Shown here: piece after piece, positions 35,798 through 43,592 of the stretch
Layout of the letters: every line of letters starts with the position of its first letter
Position numbering within the stretch: the first letter of the stretch is position 1
Origin: Streptomyces sp. SLBN-118
GTDB lineage: Bacteria; Actinomycetota; Actinomycetes; Streptomycetales; Streptomycetaceae
Assembly (NCBI RefSeq): GCF_006715635.1
Contig: NZ_VFNP01000001.1
Coordinates: forward strand, 124,001 to 188,000
Direction of reading: 5' to 3'
DNA: 64,000 bases
Program-made: the position numbers and the translations under genes
The notes under the pieces: generated by a model
Database searches by the model: none
Seen by the model: the letters and a program-made list of their open reading frames with translations, nothing else
Told to the model about the DNA's origin: nothing

Positions 35798-36658
35798 ATG
35801 GCAGATGGTCCCGGCGCGGGGCAGCCTGAGGGTTGGCCCCCTGCGAAGCCTCCCCGCTGGCCGCAACCCGCCGGCCAGTCGATCGGCGGAGCGTCCCCGC
35901 AGCAGCCTCCTTCGAAGAAACGTCGGGGGCGGCGGTTCCTGTGGGGCTGCTCCGGCGCAGCTGTCTTCCTGATCGCCCTCATTGTGATCATCGCCGTGGC
36001 CAGCAGCGGCGGGAACAAGGCCTCCCCGCCTGCTTCCCCCGGCTCGTTGAGCCCCACCTCCGGCAGCACGGAACAGATCAAGCCAGCCAAGGCGGCCCCC
36101 ACCCCCATCCCGCCCATCAAGCTCAGTGGAACCGGTCAGCAAGCAACGAGCCGCTTCACCGTGGCCGAGGGCCTCGCGGTCTTCCGGTCAACATGTTCCG
36201 CCTGCAAGACCAATTTCATCGTCACGCTGCTCGACAGTTCGGGCCAGACCAAAGACCTCCTGGTCAACGCCATCGGCACCTACAACGGCTCCAAGGGCGT
36301 GGGCATGAGTGCTGGCAGCTACCGCCTCACGATCCAGGCGGACTCCGCCTGGACCATCACCATCACGCAGCCGCGTCACCAAGCCGCGGTCTCCCTGCCC
36401 CACACGTACTCAGGGAAGGGCGACCGCATCGTCGGCCCCTTCACCGCAAACCACGCGGCGACCCTGCGCGGCACCCACAGAGGTAAAGCGAACTTCATCG
36501 TCACCGTCCTTGACGCGAAGGGCGACCTGCAGAACCTCCCCTTCAACCAAGTCGGAAACTTCAACGGCTCCACCGTCACTCAAATGATCAGCGGCGGTCC
36601 CTACTACCTCAACGTGACCGCGGACGGAACGTGGACACTGAAGCTCTCCAAGCCGTAG
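35798..36658 (+). CDS. Membrane-anchored protein with two beta-sandwich-like repeats
   Basis: A 286-residue protein from ATG 35798 behind GGGAGCGAG. A Pro-rich cytoplasmic head and KKRRGRR stop-transfer charges precede one transmembrane helix (AAVFLIALIVIIAVASS) and a Pro/Ser linker. Two related extracellular repeats follow: one with NFIVTLLDSSGQTKDLL, YNGSKGVGMSAGSYRLTIQA and DSAWTITITQP; the other with NFIVTVLDAKGDLQNLP, FNGSTVTQMISGGPYYLNVT and DGTWTLKLSKP. Only the first repeat has a CSAC pair. The repeats look like carbohydrate- or surface-binding beta domains. The function is unknown. Confidence 0.75.
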   Translation: MADGPGAGQPEGWPPAKPPRWPQPAGQSIGGASPQQPPSKKRRGRRFLWGCSGAAVFLIALIVIIAVASSGGNKASPPASPGSLSPTSGSTEQIKPAKAAPTPIPPIKLSGTGQQATSRFTVAEGLAVFRSTCSACKTNFIVTLLDSSGQTKDLLVNAIGTYNGSKGVGMSAGSYRLTIQADSAWTITITQPRHQAAVSLPHTYSGKGDRIVGPFTANHAATLRGTHRGKANFIVTVLDAKGDLQNLPFNQVGNFNGSTVTQMISGGPYYLNVTADGTWTLKLSKP

Positions 36659-36719
36659 CGCTGCAGTTGTGACTGAGCGCTACCCGCCCCCTGCGCGCGT
36701 CAGACTCGCCCCACCTAAA

Positions 36720-36742
36720 TCGAACATAAGTATCATTCTGGT
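36720..36742 (+). promoter_or_regulatory. Promoter box of the gene at 36743, shared with 41753-41776
   Basis: TCGAAC (36720-36725) is followed by AAGTA and a -10-like TATCAT ending at 36736, six bases before the GTG start, so the mRNA is probably leaderless. The paralogous gene at 41777 has the same arrangement. TCGAAC-N4-GT also resembles one half of the actinobacterial LexA box, but the other half is degenerate. Confidence 0.45.
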
Positions 36743-37093
36743 GTGGCTGGAACGTACGGCTTCCCCAAGGACCTTCGCGCCGTGCAGCTCGACCTGCACA
36801 AAACGCGCGCGGAGACGCCGGAGCCGGGCTGGACGAGCGAGAAGCACGTGCTCCACGACCGTGTGGTGACCTTTCCCGACAGTCCCGGCTACACCGCTGA
36901 GCAGCTGGCGAAGGAGAAGCGGTTGCGCCAGCAGCTGCTCGCCCTGTCGATCGCAGTGAGCACGCATCCCTACTGGGAGGCGCCGTCACTGCAGAAGGTG
37001 GTCGATGCCCGGATGGCGTTGAAGCACGTCCACGAGCGGCCGAGAACGAGGCGGCGTAATTGGGCTGGCATGCGCCTCACTAACCGACATTGA
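36743..37093 (+). CDS. Small hypothetical protein, paralogue of the gene at 41777
   Basis: A 116-residue protein from GTG 36743 (MAGTYGFPKDLRAVQLDLHK). It shares the pattern GWTSEKHVLHDRVVTFPDSPGYTAEQ, a basic helix and VVDARMALKHV with the 129-residue protein at 41777-42166 (YRFPGRLRALQLQVH, RITTFPASPGWTEEQ, VDARMTLKRL). The family looks plasmid-associated; no function is known. The likely leaderless promoter is described separately. Confidence 0.65.
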   Translation: MAGTYGFPKDLRAVQLDLHKTRAETPEPGWTSEKHVLHDRVVTFPDSPGYTAEQLAKEKRLRQQLLALSIAVSTHPYWEAPSLQKVVDARMALKHVHERPRTRRRNWAGMRLTNRH

Positions 37094-37334
37094 TCATGAC
37101 GGGCGCCGCGGAAACGACTCCACAGAAACTGACACAGCCATCCTCGAAGATCGCGGGCGCGGGCGCCAGTCTGTTCCCGTACCGACAGCGTCTCGGGGAC
37201 ATCGCGGGCGGCCCGGCGGATCTGTCCAGGTCAGCTGGTGTCGTCGCTTCCCGTTCGGCCTAGCATCACGTGCCAGGCAACGCCGCTGTTCCTAGGGTCG
37301 ATTCGACGGTCGCACCGACCATAGGAGGCTTCCT

Positions 37335-37739
37335 GTGAACTGCCGTACCACTGTGGGTGGCATAGCCCTGGCTGTCGCTTCCATCGCAGTTTTCTCTGGC
37401 GTTGCGCAGGCGCAGACGGATCTCGACTGCCGCGACTTCACGTTCCAGGAAGACGCACAAGCCGAGTTCAACAGAGACCCGAGCGACCCAAACCGGCTCG
37501 ATGAGGACCAGGGCCCGGACGACGGCATCGCCTGCGAAGCTCTGCCCAGAAGAAGCAGCGAAACCAGGACCACCAAGCAGCCAGTAAGCCCGACCGCCCT
37601 ACCTACTCGCGGTGCCAAGGGCGGCCTCGGCGGAGCGTCAGGTCCCAGCGGTCTCCAGACCGGCATCGGCTTCGGCCTCGCCCTCGGCTCCGCCGTAGCC
37701 ATCGGCTACACGGTCACCCGACGCCGGCGCCGTATCTGA
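37335..37739 (+). CDS. Excalibur calcium-binding domain protein, membrane-anchored
   Basis: A 134-residue exported protein from GTG 37335. A signal peptide (ALAVASIAVFSGVAQAQ) is followed by an excalibur domain: DLDCRDF, NRDPSDPNRLDEDQGPDDG and IACEALP, with the Asp-rich calcium loop and paired Cys. A Thr/Pro-rich linker leads to a C-terminal transmembrane helix (GIGFGLALGSAVAIGYTV) and an Arg tail. A second excalibur domain ends the nuclease at 39162-40067. Such domains often accompany surface nucleases. Confidence 0.85.
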   Translation: MNCRTTVGGIALAVASIAVFSGVAQAQTDLDCRDFTFQEDAQAEFNRDPSDPNRLDEDQGPDDGIACEALPRRSSETRTTKQPVSPTALPTRGAKGGLGGASGPSGLQTGIGFGLALGSAVAIGYTVTRRRRRI

Positions 37740-38540
37740 CAGGTCCGGCTCCAGCGCGCCTTCCGCTCGGACTCGGGAGATCCGCTTGGGGCGCGGGGGT
37801 CGACGGTAGGGGCCGGGGCCAGAAATGTGGCATGCGAAGGGCGGTCGCTTCAACCCCCGGGAAGGCCAGTGGCATGGTGGCGCAAGCCGCGGAGGCTGTC
37901 AGGCTGGCTTCGACAGCGTGAGCTGGCTCCTCTTGTCAGTGGGTTTCGGCTCCACTTGGCGATCCGTCGGGCATGACCTGTCAGTGTGATTTGGCCCCCC
38001 CTACGTGTCGCGGCGTGTGGTTCTGGAGACGGTCGCGCCCCATGAGGCGTCGGTGGCGGGGAGATGTGCAAATCCAAGATCGAGCCGTGCACGGCCGCGA
38101 TGGACACGCTGCCCACTGTGTTCCTGGACGGCGAGTTGACGAACTGGCCGACGACGTGCTGGCCCGCGTGGGTGGGAGCCCGGGCCGATAGTCCGGGTCC
38201 ATGCGTGCGGTCAGGTGCTCCCCTGCTGGTTCTTGGTGTGGACGAGGCGGTAGGAGTCGTTGCCGGTCTCGATGATGCCTGGGCCGCTCGCTGCTGCCGC
38301 TTGCAGGCCCCGGCTGTTCTGGGGGGCGTGGTCCGGATCCGCCGGTTGGAGGCCGCAACAGCGGGGCGATGACGGAGCTACCACTGAGATCCGTCACTTA
38401 CGCGCGGGGCCTGCTTGCCTCGGCCGTAGGGACGGCCTCGGCGGTGGCGCAGGTGTTCTGCGCGATGGTGCGGGTTCTGCGGGCTGTTCGCTTCGTATGA
38501 ACCGACGTGCGCCATGAGAGCTTTCATATGGAGTTTTGCG
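37740..38540. other. Gene-poor stretch with an IstB fragment
   Basis: About 800 bases without a convincing gene. The only recognisable item is the IstB 3' fragment at 38211-38280. Other open frames are short and Arg/Pro-rich. Confidence 0.4.
38211..38280 (-). pseudogene. IstB (IS21 helper ATPase) 3' fragment
   Basis: On the minus strand the sequence reads GIIETGNDSYRLVHTKNQQG, then Ser-Thr and a stop. IIETG-N-x-SYR is the usual C terminus of one branch of IS21 IstB proteins. Everything upstream is lost. The truncated IstB at 55.8-56.2 kb lacks just this end, but the two need not be from one element. Confidence 0.45.
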
Positions 38541-39008
38541 TCAGCCCTTGAGTCGGCGCTTTCCTGTCACGATCTGGTCGATCCATAGTCGTCCGGTCCG
38601 GTGAGCCGACTTGTATGTCGGCGCGTATCCGATCTTCTGCGGAACGCCGGTTTCCATGTCGGTGACGACGACTCGGTACGCGGCCATCGTCTGGAATGCG
38701 GCGTTCCTCTGGCCGTAGCCGCCGAGGCGACCGCCGCTTCCGGTGAGGTTCTCAGTGACCGAGACCTCGAACCGGTCCGGGCTCAGGCTTCCGTCCGTGA
38801 CCTTGGAGCCGAAGACGGCATCCATGGCCTCATGGCGGCGGGCCTTCGCGGCGGCGCGCTCGGTTGCGTCCTTGATCGCTGCCTTCTTGGCCATCTTCTC
38901 AGCCCTGGCTGTGGCCTTCTCGGTGAGCTTCTGGGCTTTGGCCCTTCCGTCAGCCATCTGCTCGGCCAGCTTGTCGTCTTCCGTCTTCTCGGATCTGAAC
39001 AGCTTCAT
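38541..39008 (-). CDS. Hypothetical protein with charged coiled-coil N terminus
   Basis: A 155-residue protein from ATG 39008 behind CAGGAGG. The first 65 residues are a Lys/Ala/Glu-rich helix (LTEKATARAEKMAKKAAIKD). A small globular domain follows (DRFEVSVTENLTGSGGR, AAYRVVVTDMETGVPQ, TGRLWIDQIVTGKRR). No family is recognised. It lies next to the nuclease gene on the same strand, 153 bases away. Confidence 0.65.
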   Translation of the reverse strand: MKLFRSEKTEDDKLAEQMADGRAKAQKLTEKATARAEKMAKKAAIKDATERAAAKARRHEAMDAVFGSKVTDGSLSPDRFEVSVTENLTGSGGRLGGYGQRNAAFQTMAAYRVVVTDMETGVPQKIGYAPTYKSAHRTGRLWIDQIVTGKRRLKG

Positions 39009-39161
39009 CTTTGTCCTCCTGCTCAGGGCAGGTCATGTCTTCTTCGAGCATCTCACCGGGCGGTAGCCGAATGCCCGGATAGGTTGGAGGCGAGGACTTG
39101 TCCATCGGCCACGTCAGGGCCGGCGAGGAAAAGGGGGCCATGCCGCAGCAGTCGGCCACAC

Positions 39162-40067
39162 TCAGTTTGCGTCGCAGCCGATGCCGTCGCCGTCGCGGTC
39201 CAGTCGGTGCGGGTCGTCGTTGCCGACCCATACGGGTCCGGGCAGGTCTGAGCAGTCCACGTCGGGGCGGCCGGGTGCCGGGCCGTCCGGCAGGCCGGGG
39301 GGTCGGCGGGTGTCCGGCTTCGGTGATGTGGGGGTCTTTTCAGTTTGGGTGTTGCAGGCGGACCACAGTCCTGCATCGGCTTGCTCGGCGGTGCCCTCGG
39401 CGCGTGAGATAGCAGTCCAGTGCTTGTCGTTGGGCAGGTAGAGCGTTGCTTTGGCGTGGCCGGTACGGACGAGGCTCTCGTTGACGAAGGTGCCGTCGTC
39501 GTTCCACACGTACAGCAGGTAACGCCCGTACCGGTCTTTGAGGTCCGTATCGCGTTCGATCCGGAGTCTGCTTCCCGTTGGCATGAGCTCGGCAGCGCGG
39601 CGAGTGGCGTCCCGGCTGAAGCATTCGCCCTTCTCCGGCGCGTCGATCTCCAGTAGCCGGACTCTGGCAGGCGTGCCTGACGGGAGAATCTTTCCGTCGC
39701 CGCGGACCTCGATCGTGTCGCCGTCGATGATCCGTACCAGCACCGCGCTGGGGAAGGCAGGCTCCTGTGCCTGACCAGTCGGAGATGGGGTCCGCTTACG
39801 CGACGGGGACGCTGAGGGCGGAGCCGATGTCGTCCGCGGTGGGGCCGGGGAGGCAGGCTCCAGTGCCGTGGGGGACCTCGACGGCTGGGAACCGGAGCCG
39901 GTCATCTCCAAGATGCCTCCCAGCCCGGCGAAGGCCAGCACAACGGCGAATATGGCAAGAACGGCTGTGAGCCAGGGATGCCGACGCCAAAGGGACCGGC
40001 GCGATCCAGCAGTAGGAGGCTGGTTGCGGCGCCATCTGGACGGATCGGGACGCGTGGTTGGGGACAT
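39162..40067 (-). CDS. Membrane-anchored thermonuclease with excalibur domain
   Basis: A 301-residue protein from ATG 40067. A cytoplasmic head and one transmembrane helix (LTAVLAIFAVVLAFAGLGG) lead through a Ser/Pro-rich stalk to a staphylococcal nuclease-like domain. Its landmarks are VRIIDGDTIEVRGDG, ARVRLLEIDAPEKGEC with the catalytic Arg and Asp, and RYGRYLLYVWNDDG with the second Arg. A proline-rich spacer and a C-terminal excalibur motif (VDCSDL, DRDGDGIGCDAN) follow. Predicted role: extracellular calcium-dependent DNA or RNA cleavage at the cell surface. Confidence 0.9.
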   Translation of the reverse strand: MSPTTRPDPSRWRRNQPPTAGSRRSLWRRHPWLTAVLAIFAVVLAFAGLGGILEMTGSGSQPSRSPTALEPASPAPPRTTSAPPSASPSRKRTPSPTGQAQEPAFPSAVLVRIIDGDTIEVRGDGKILPSGTPARVRLLEIDAPEKGECFSRDATRRAAELMPTGSRLRIERDTDLKDRYGRYLLYVWNDDGTFVNESLVRTGHAKATLYLPNDKHWTAISRAEGTAEQADAGLWSACNTQTEKTPTSPKPDTRRPPGLPDGPAPGRPDVDCSDLPGPVWVGNDDPHRLDRDGDGIGCDAN

Positions 40068-40179
40068 GTCCGCCCTCCTGCCGTGACGCGGGAGCGGTAT
40101 CTCCAGTAGAGCACCCAGCGCGCCCGCAGAACACGCCAGAAGGACATGCAGTCGCCCCGTAGAGGCCCCGGGCCCCTTG

Positions 40180-40720
40180 TCATCGAAATACCGGGGCCCC
40201 CCTCCGACCAACCGCTGCGGCGTCCGGGTTGGGCTGGTCTTCGCGGCCGTGGTTAGGTTCCAGGAGGGCGAGCCGGTCGGTGACGGAGTCGAGTGATCCG
40301 TTAGGACGCAGGAGGCGAAGTTCTCGCGCATCTCCGGGTCCGCCCAATGCGGGCGGTAGCGGACTGGGCGACCACAGGACGTGAAGGCGCACCTGACGCC
40401 CCGTGAACAGGATCTCGGCGAGGGCGTCGATGGCGGGGCTGGTCTTCGGGTCACCCTTTCTCCCGGATCTTCTCCCGGTACCGGTTGAGCTGCTTCATGG
40501 TCGAGTTGATCTCTTCGAGCAGGATCATCAGGCGGGGTCCGACCCGCCACGACTCGATGTCGAGGACGTCGTCGTCCAGCTGCTCCGCGAGACGGATGCA
40601 CCGGCGGCCCTCATTGCCATAGATCAGTGCTTCGTGGATGTCGGTGATGTCGCGGCAGTACGTCACGCCAGGCACGCCGCGAGCCCACACATGAGAGGAC
40701 GCACGGCGATGCTCGACCAT
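40180..40720 (-). pseudogene. Hypothetical protein split by one frameshift
   Basis: From ATG 40720 the frame reads MVEHRRAS..., then a well-composed helical part (DITDIHEALIYGNEGRRCIR, LAEQLDDDVLDIESWRVG, LMILLEEINSTMKQLNRYRE) and stops at 40451. One base shifted, the sequence continues GDPKTSPAIDALAEILFTGR, LHVLWSPSPLPPALGG, SLDSVTDRLALLEPNHG and stops at 40180. An extra G in the GGG run near 40456 explains the break. The 40451-40720 part (89 residues) is the minimal open frame. No family is recognised. Confidence 0.5.
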
Positions 40721-40849
40721 ATGGCAGGCGAGTACAGGCGCTTGGAAGAGGCACGGCGGGCGGTTCTCACCGCGGCGCGCCACGCGCTGGACGGCAACGT
40801 CCGGACACTGCGACCCGAACGGGGTGATCTGCAGTCCTCCGGCGGCCGC

Positions 40850-41614
40850 TTATTGCTCGCCGCGCCGGGCCTGGCGGATGCTGTCCTCCAGGGCTTGCAT
40901 CAGGTCGACGGAGGGCTGCGGCTCGGGAGGCTCCGCCCATCCCAGTCCTTCGAGCTTCGCCGTCACCACCTGTTCGAGTGCAGCTCCGTACTCGTCATGC
41001 ACTTCCGCGATGTCCACCCCGGTCAGCTGCCCGATCAGCACCTCGGCGAGCTCCAGCTCCCGCTCGGTCACCGGGGCACTCGAAGCCATGTCGCCGGGCT
41101 GACGGAGCTCTTGGGGCCACCGCAGAGCGTGGACCACAAGGATGCCGCGGCGTGGGCGCAGCACGGCCAGGCGCTCGCGGGTGCGGACGGCGAACTTGGC
41201 GATGCCGACGCGGGCGGTGCGGGCGAGTGCTTCGACCAGGAGGGCGTAGGGGCGCTGGGCGACCGGTCCATCGGGGCCGGCGAAGTAGCCTCGGTCGTAC
41301 AGCAGTGGGTCGACGTCCTGTTCGCCGACGAAGCCCATGATCTCGACCGTCTTGCGGGTGGCCAGGGGCAGGTGGTCCAGGTCCTCGTCGCGCAGGACGA
41401 CCATGCGTCCGTCCGGCGCTTCCCAGCCCCTGCTGATCTCGGCTTCGCTGACCTCGCGGGCTTCGGCTTCGCAGACCCTCCGGTGCCGAATCCTGGACCC
41501 GTCGGCGGTGTGGACCTGGTGCATCCGCGGGCGCGGGTCCTCGGTCGCGGCGTACAGACGCACCGGAACGGTGACCATTCCGCAGGTGACGTGACCTGTC
41601 CAAAGGGCGCGCAT
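40850..41614 (-). CDS. ku: Ku protein, DNA end-binding for non-homologous end joining
   Basis: A 254-residue protein from ATG 41614 with the bacterial Ku opening MRALWTGHVTCGMVTVPVRLYAATED, the MHQVHTADGSRIRHRRVCE segment, the ring-strand region EDLDHLPLATRKTVEIMGFV and the C-terminal ELAEVLIGQLTG, WAEPPEPQPSVDLMQALEDS. It is somewhat short: the Lys-rich tail that extends many actinobacterial Ku proteins is missing. Streptomyces genomes often carry several Ku copies, some near chromosome ends or on plasmids. No ligase LigD lies nearby. Confidence 0.92.
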   Translation of the reverse strand: MRALWTGHVTCGMVTVPVRLYAATEDPRPRMHQVHTADGSRIRHRRVCEAEAREVSEAEISRGWEAPDGRMVVLRDEDLDHLPLATRKTVEIMGFVGEQDVDPLLYDRGYFAGPDGPVAQRPYALLVEALARTARVGIAKFAVRTRERLAVLRPRRGILVVHALRWPQELRQPGDMASSAPVTERELELAEVLIGQLTGVDIAEVHDEYGAALEQVVTAKLEGLGWAEPPEPQPSVDLMQALEDSIRQARRGEQ

Positions 41615-41752
41615 GATCCAACTGTGCACACCCGGACCGAGGGCCGCGCGGCGGTTGCTCCACGAGGAGCGTGCCGTCCCCCGTCGGCCTTGGCGCGCGA
41701 GTTCGCCCGGCGCCCGACCGAGTGACTGGTGGCGTGCCGTGGCCCGCCAAAT

Positions 41753-41776
41753 TCGAACACGAGTACGCTTACGTGT
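41753..41776 (+). promoter_or_regulatory. Promoter box of the 41777 operon
   Basis: TCGAAC (41753-41758), then ACGAGTA with a -10-like TACGCT ending at 41770, six bases before the GTG start. This mirrors the element before the paralogue at 36743. The geometry predicts a leaderless transcript. Confidence 0.45.
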
Positions 41777-42166
41777 GTGAGCACCGCCTACCGTTTCCCC
41801 GGCCGCCTGCGAGCCCTGCAGCTGCAGGTCCACCGCGTCCGCGCCCAGTACGAGGCCATGGGCCGCCAGCTCCCGTGGGCAGTCGAAGCCACCGAGGGGT
41901 GGAGTTCGACCACCAAGACGTACAGCCCGCTGGGCGACCGGATCACCACCTTCCCCGCCTCGCCCGGCTGGACAGAGGAGCAGATCGACCAGTACGCGCG
42001 GCTGCGCCGTCGGCTGGTGCGGCTGTCGGCCGCGGTCATCACCCACCCGTGGTGGAGCAGCGTGCCGACCGGCGAGCAGGTCGATGCCCGCATGACGCTC
42101 AAGCGGCTGGAAGCGCCATCGACGGGCGCCGACAGCGGGCAGAGCATTGCGGCTGAGGCGGCGTAG
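41777..42166 (+). CDS. Small hypothetical protein, first gene of a three-gene operon
   Basis: A 129-residue protein from GTG 41777 (MSTAYRFPGRLRALQLQVHRV). It is a paralogue of the gene at 36743-37093. It has a Trp/Thr-rich central part (GWSSTTKTYSPLGDRITTFPAS) and a basic helical part with a conserved VDARMTLKRL end. Its stop is five bases before the next start. It belongs to a plasmid-type family of unknown function. Confidence 0.7.
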   Translation: MSTAYRFPGRLRALQLQVHRVRAQYEAMGRQLPWAVEATEGWSSTTKTYSPLGDRITTFPASPGWTEEQIDQYARLRRRLVRLSAAVITHPWWSSVPTGEQVDARMTLKRLEAPSTGADSGQSIAAEAA

Positions 42167-42171
42167 CCGTC

Positions 42172-42855
42172 GTGGACGAAGTCGAGGGCCTGGCCGACGG
42201 GGAGCCGCCGTCGCAGTCCCCGACGCCGCCCATCCGGATCCGCCTCTACGGCGACCAGGAGCTCACCGGACGGCTCCATCACCGAGGGCAGGGCTCGACC
42301 GGGTCCTGGTTCTACCGAGTGAGCGTGACGCTCTGGGCCACCACCCAGCTCGGTGCCCGCGACGTCCCCGAGCCCGCCGACGTCGAGTTCGATGCGCCGC
42401 AGACGCATGTCCGGCCGATCGACGGCGTCTCCTACCAGGGCGTGCCGCTCACCCGGCACCGGGACGCGATCATCCGCGCCCGCACCGGGCGCCGTCTGCC
42501 CGATGCGCCGCCGCAGCACGAGCACGAGGCCGCACCAGCCGACGCGACGAAGTGGGGCGTGGAGCGGGAGCGGTACGCCTATGACGCCACCGGCCCGCGC
42601 CGTACCCGTGTACACACCGAGGACTGCCCCATCTACAAGGGGCCGTTCGACCTCAGCGCCACCCAGGCTCTCCAGGCCTTCGCGCAGCCCGGGGCCGCCG
42701 TCTGCACCATGTGCAGCGCCGACAAGACGATTGCTCAGCTGCGCCGGCACCCCACGCTCGGCACGCCATCAGCGCCTCAAGACCCGGGGCGGGGCCCTGC
42801 AGTTGGCCAGCGGGCACCGGAACATCCTCACCCGGCTGACGGGAGCGGAGCGTGA
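42172..42855 (+). CDS. DUF6233 family protein
   Basis: A 227-residue protein from GTG 42172. DUF6233-like features are PIRIRLYGDQELTGRLH, GSWFYRVSVTLWATTQL, VEFDAPQTHVRPIDGVSYQG and the YAYDATGPRRTRVHTEDC segment. A Cys-containing C-terminal part (EDCPIY, AAVCTMCSAD) may bind zinc. DUF6233 proteins are common in Streptomyces and of unknown function. The stop overlaps the next start (GTGA). Confidence 0.75.
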   Translation: MDEVEGLADGEPPSQSPTPPIRIRLYGDQELTGRLHHRGQGSTGSWFYRVSVTLWATTQLGARDVPEPADVEFDAPQTHVRPIDGVSYQGVPLTRHRDAIIRARTGRRLPDAPPQHEHEAAPADATKWGVERERYAYDATGPRRTRVHTEDCPIYKGPFDLSATQALQAFAQPGAAVCTMCSADKTIAQLRRHPTLGTPSAPQDPGRGPAVGQRAPEHPHPADGSGA

Positions 42856-43430
42856 TCGACCGCGACGCAGTCGAGATCCCTCCCAAGGAACTGTCGGTGG
42901 ATCCCGTCTCGATCGAGACGTATGACCCGTTCGTCGACATCAAACTGTCTCTCGGCGGGCAGCCCTGGGCCGGGCTGGGGTACGAGCGGCGCAACTACGC
43001 CGACGGCCGCACCGCCTTCCGTGCCGACATCCGGCCCGTCCTGCCCGACGGCAGCTGGGGCCGCTGGTGCCCCGACACCTGGGTGTGGGGCGACCCCCGC
43101 GCCATGATCACCCGAGCCTTCGGCACCAGCCCGGTCGAAGAGACCGCCAGGCCCGGCGACGCCCAACGCGTGCGGCTCGGGCCGCCGCAGGGCGACAGCT
43201 ACGTCCTTCCGCACATCGAGAACTTCGGCCCCGACCGCATGGTCCGCGTGCGGATCCGGCTCGGCGGGCAGTGGCACCCGGCGAAGGCCTTCCGGCGGTG
43301 GACCGACACCGACGGGGCGGTCTCGATCCACGTGAAGATCTGTCTCATCGAGGACGGGTGGCCGATGGACTACTGGCGCTTCTACCACTGGGACCCCGCC
43401 GCCATCGCCGAAAGCCACGAAACCGCCTGA
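42852..43430 (+). CDS. Hypothetical protein, last gene of the operon
   Basis: A 192-residue protein from GTG 42852, overlapping the DUF6233 stop by four bases. It is beta-rich and has many Trp and Asp (GRWCPDTWVWGDPRAMITRA, WPMDYWRFYHWDPAAIAE). Two related segments (VDIKLSLGGQPWAGLGYERR and VRVRIRLGGQWHPAKAFRRW) suggest an internal duplication. No family is recognised. The overlap predicts co-translation with the DUF6233 protein. Confidence 0.7.
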   Translation: MIDRDAVEIPPKELSVDPVSIETYDPFVDIKLSLGGQPWAGLGYERRNYADGRTAFRADIRPVLPDGSWGRWCPDTWVWGDPRAMITRAFGTSPVEETARPGDAQRVRLGPPQGDSYVLPHIENFGPDRMVRVRIRLGGQWHPAKAFRRWTDTDGAVSIHVKICLIEDGWPMDYWRFYHWDPAAIAESHETA

Positions 43431-43592
43431 CCAGCCGGTCACCGCGGCACAGCCCGATAGCGTGAACCTCAGCGATCGACGAGGAGCAGGCCCCAGCCGG
43501 GCATGCGGCTCGACCTCGTCCAGGTGGCCAGGATCTGGTCGTCCAACATCTGCTCGACTGGGGGGCATCGCGGTTCGTTGTCTGAGCTCGGC

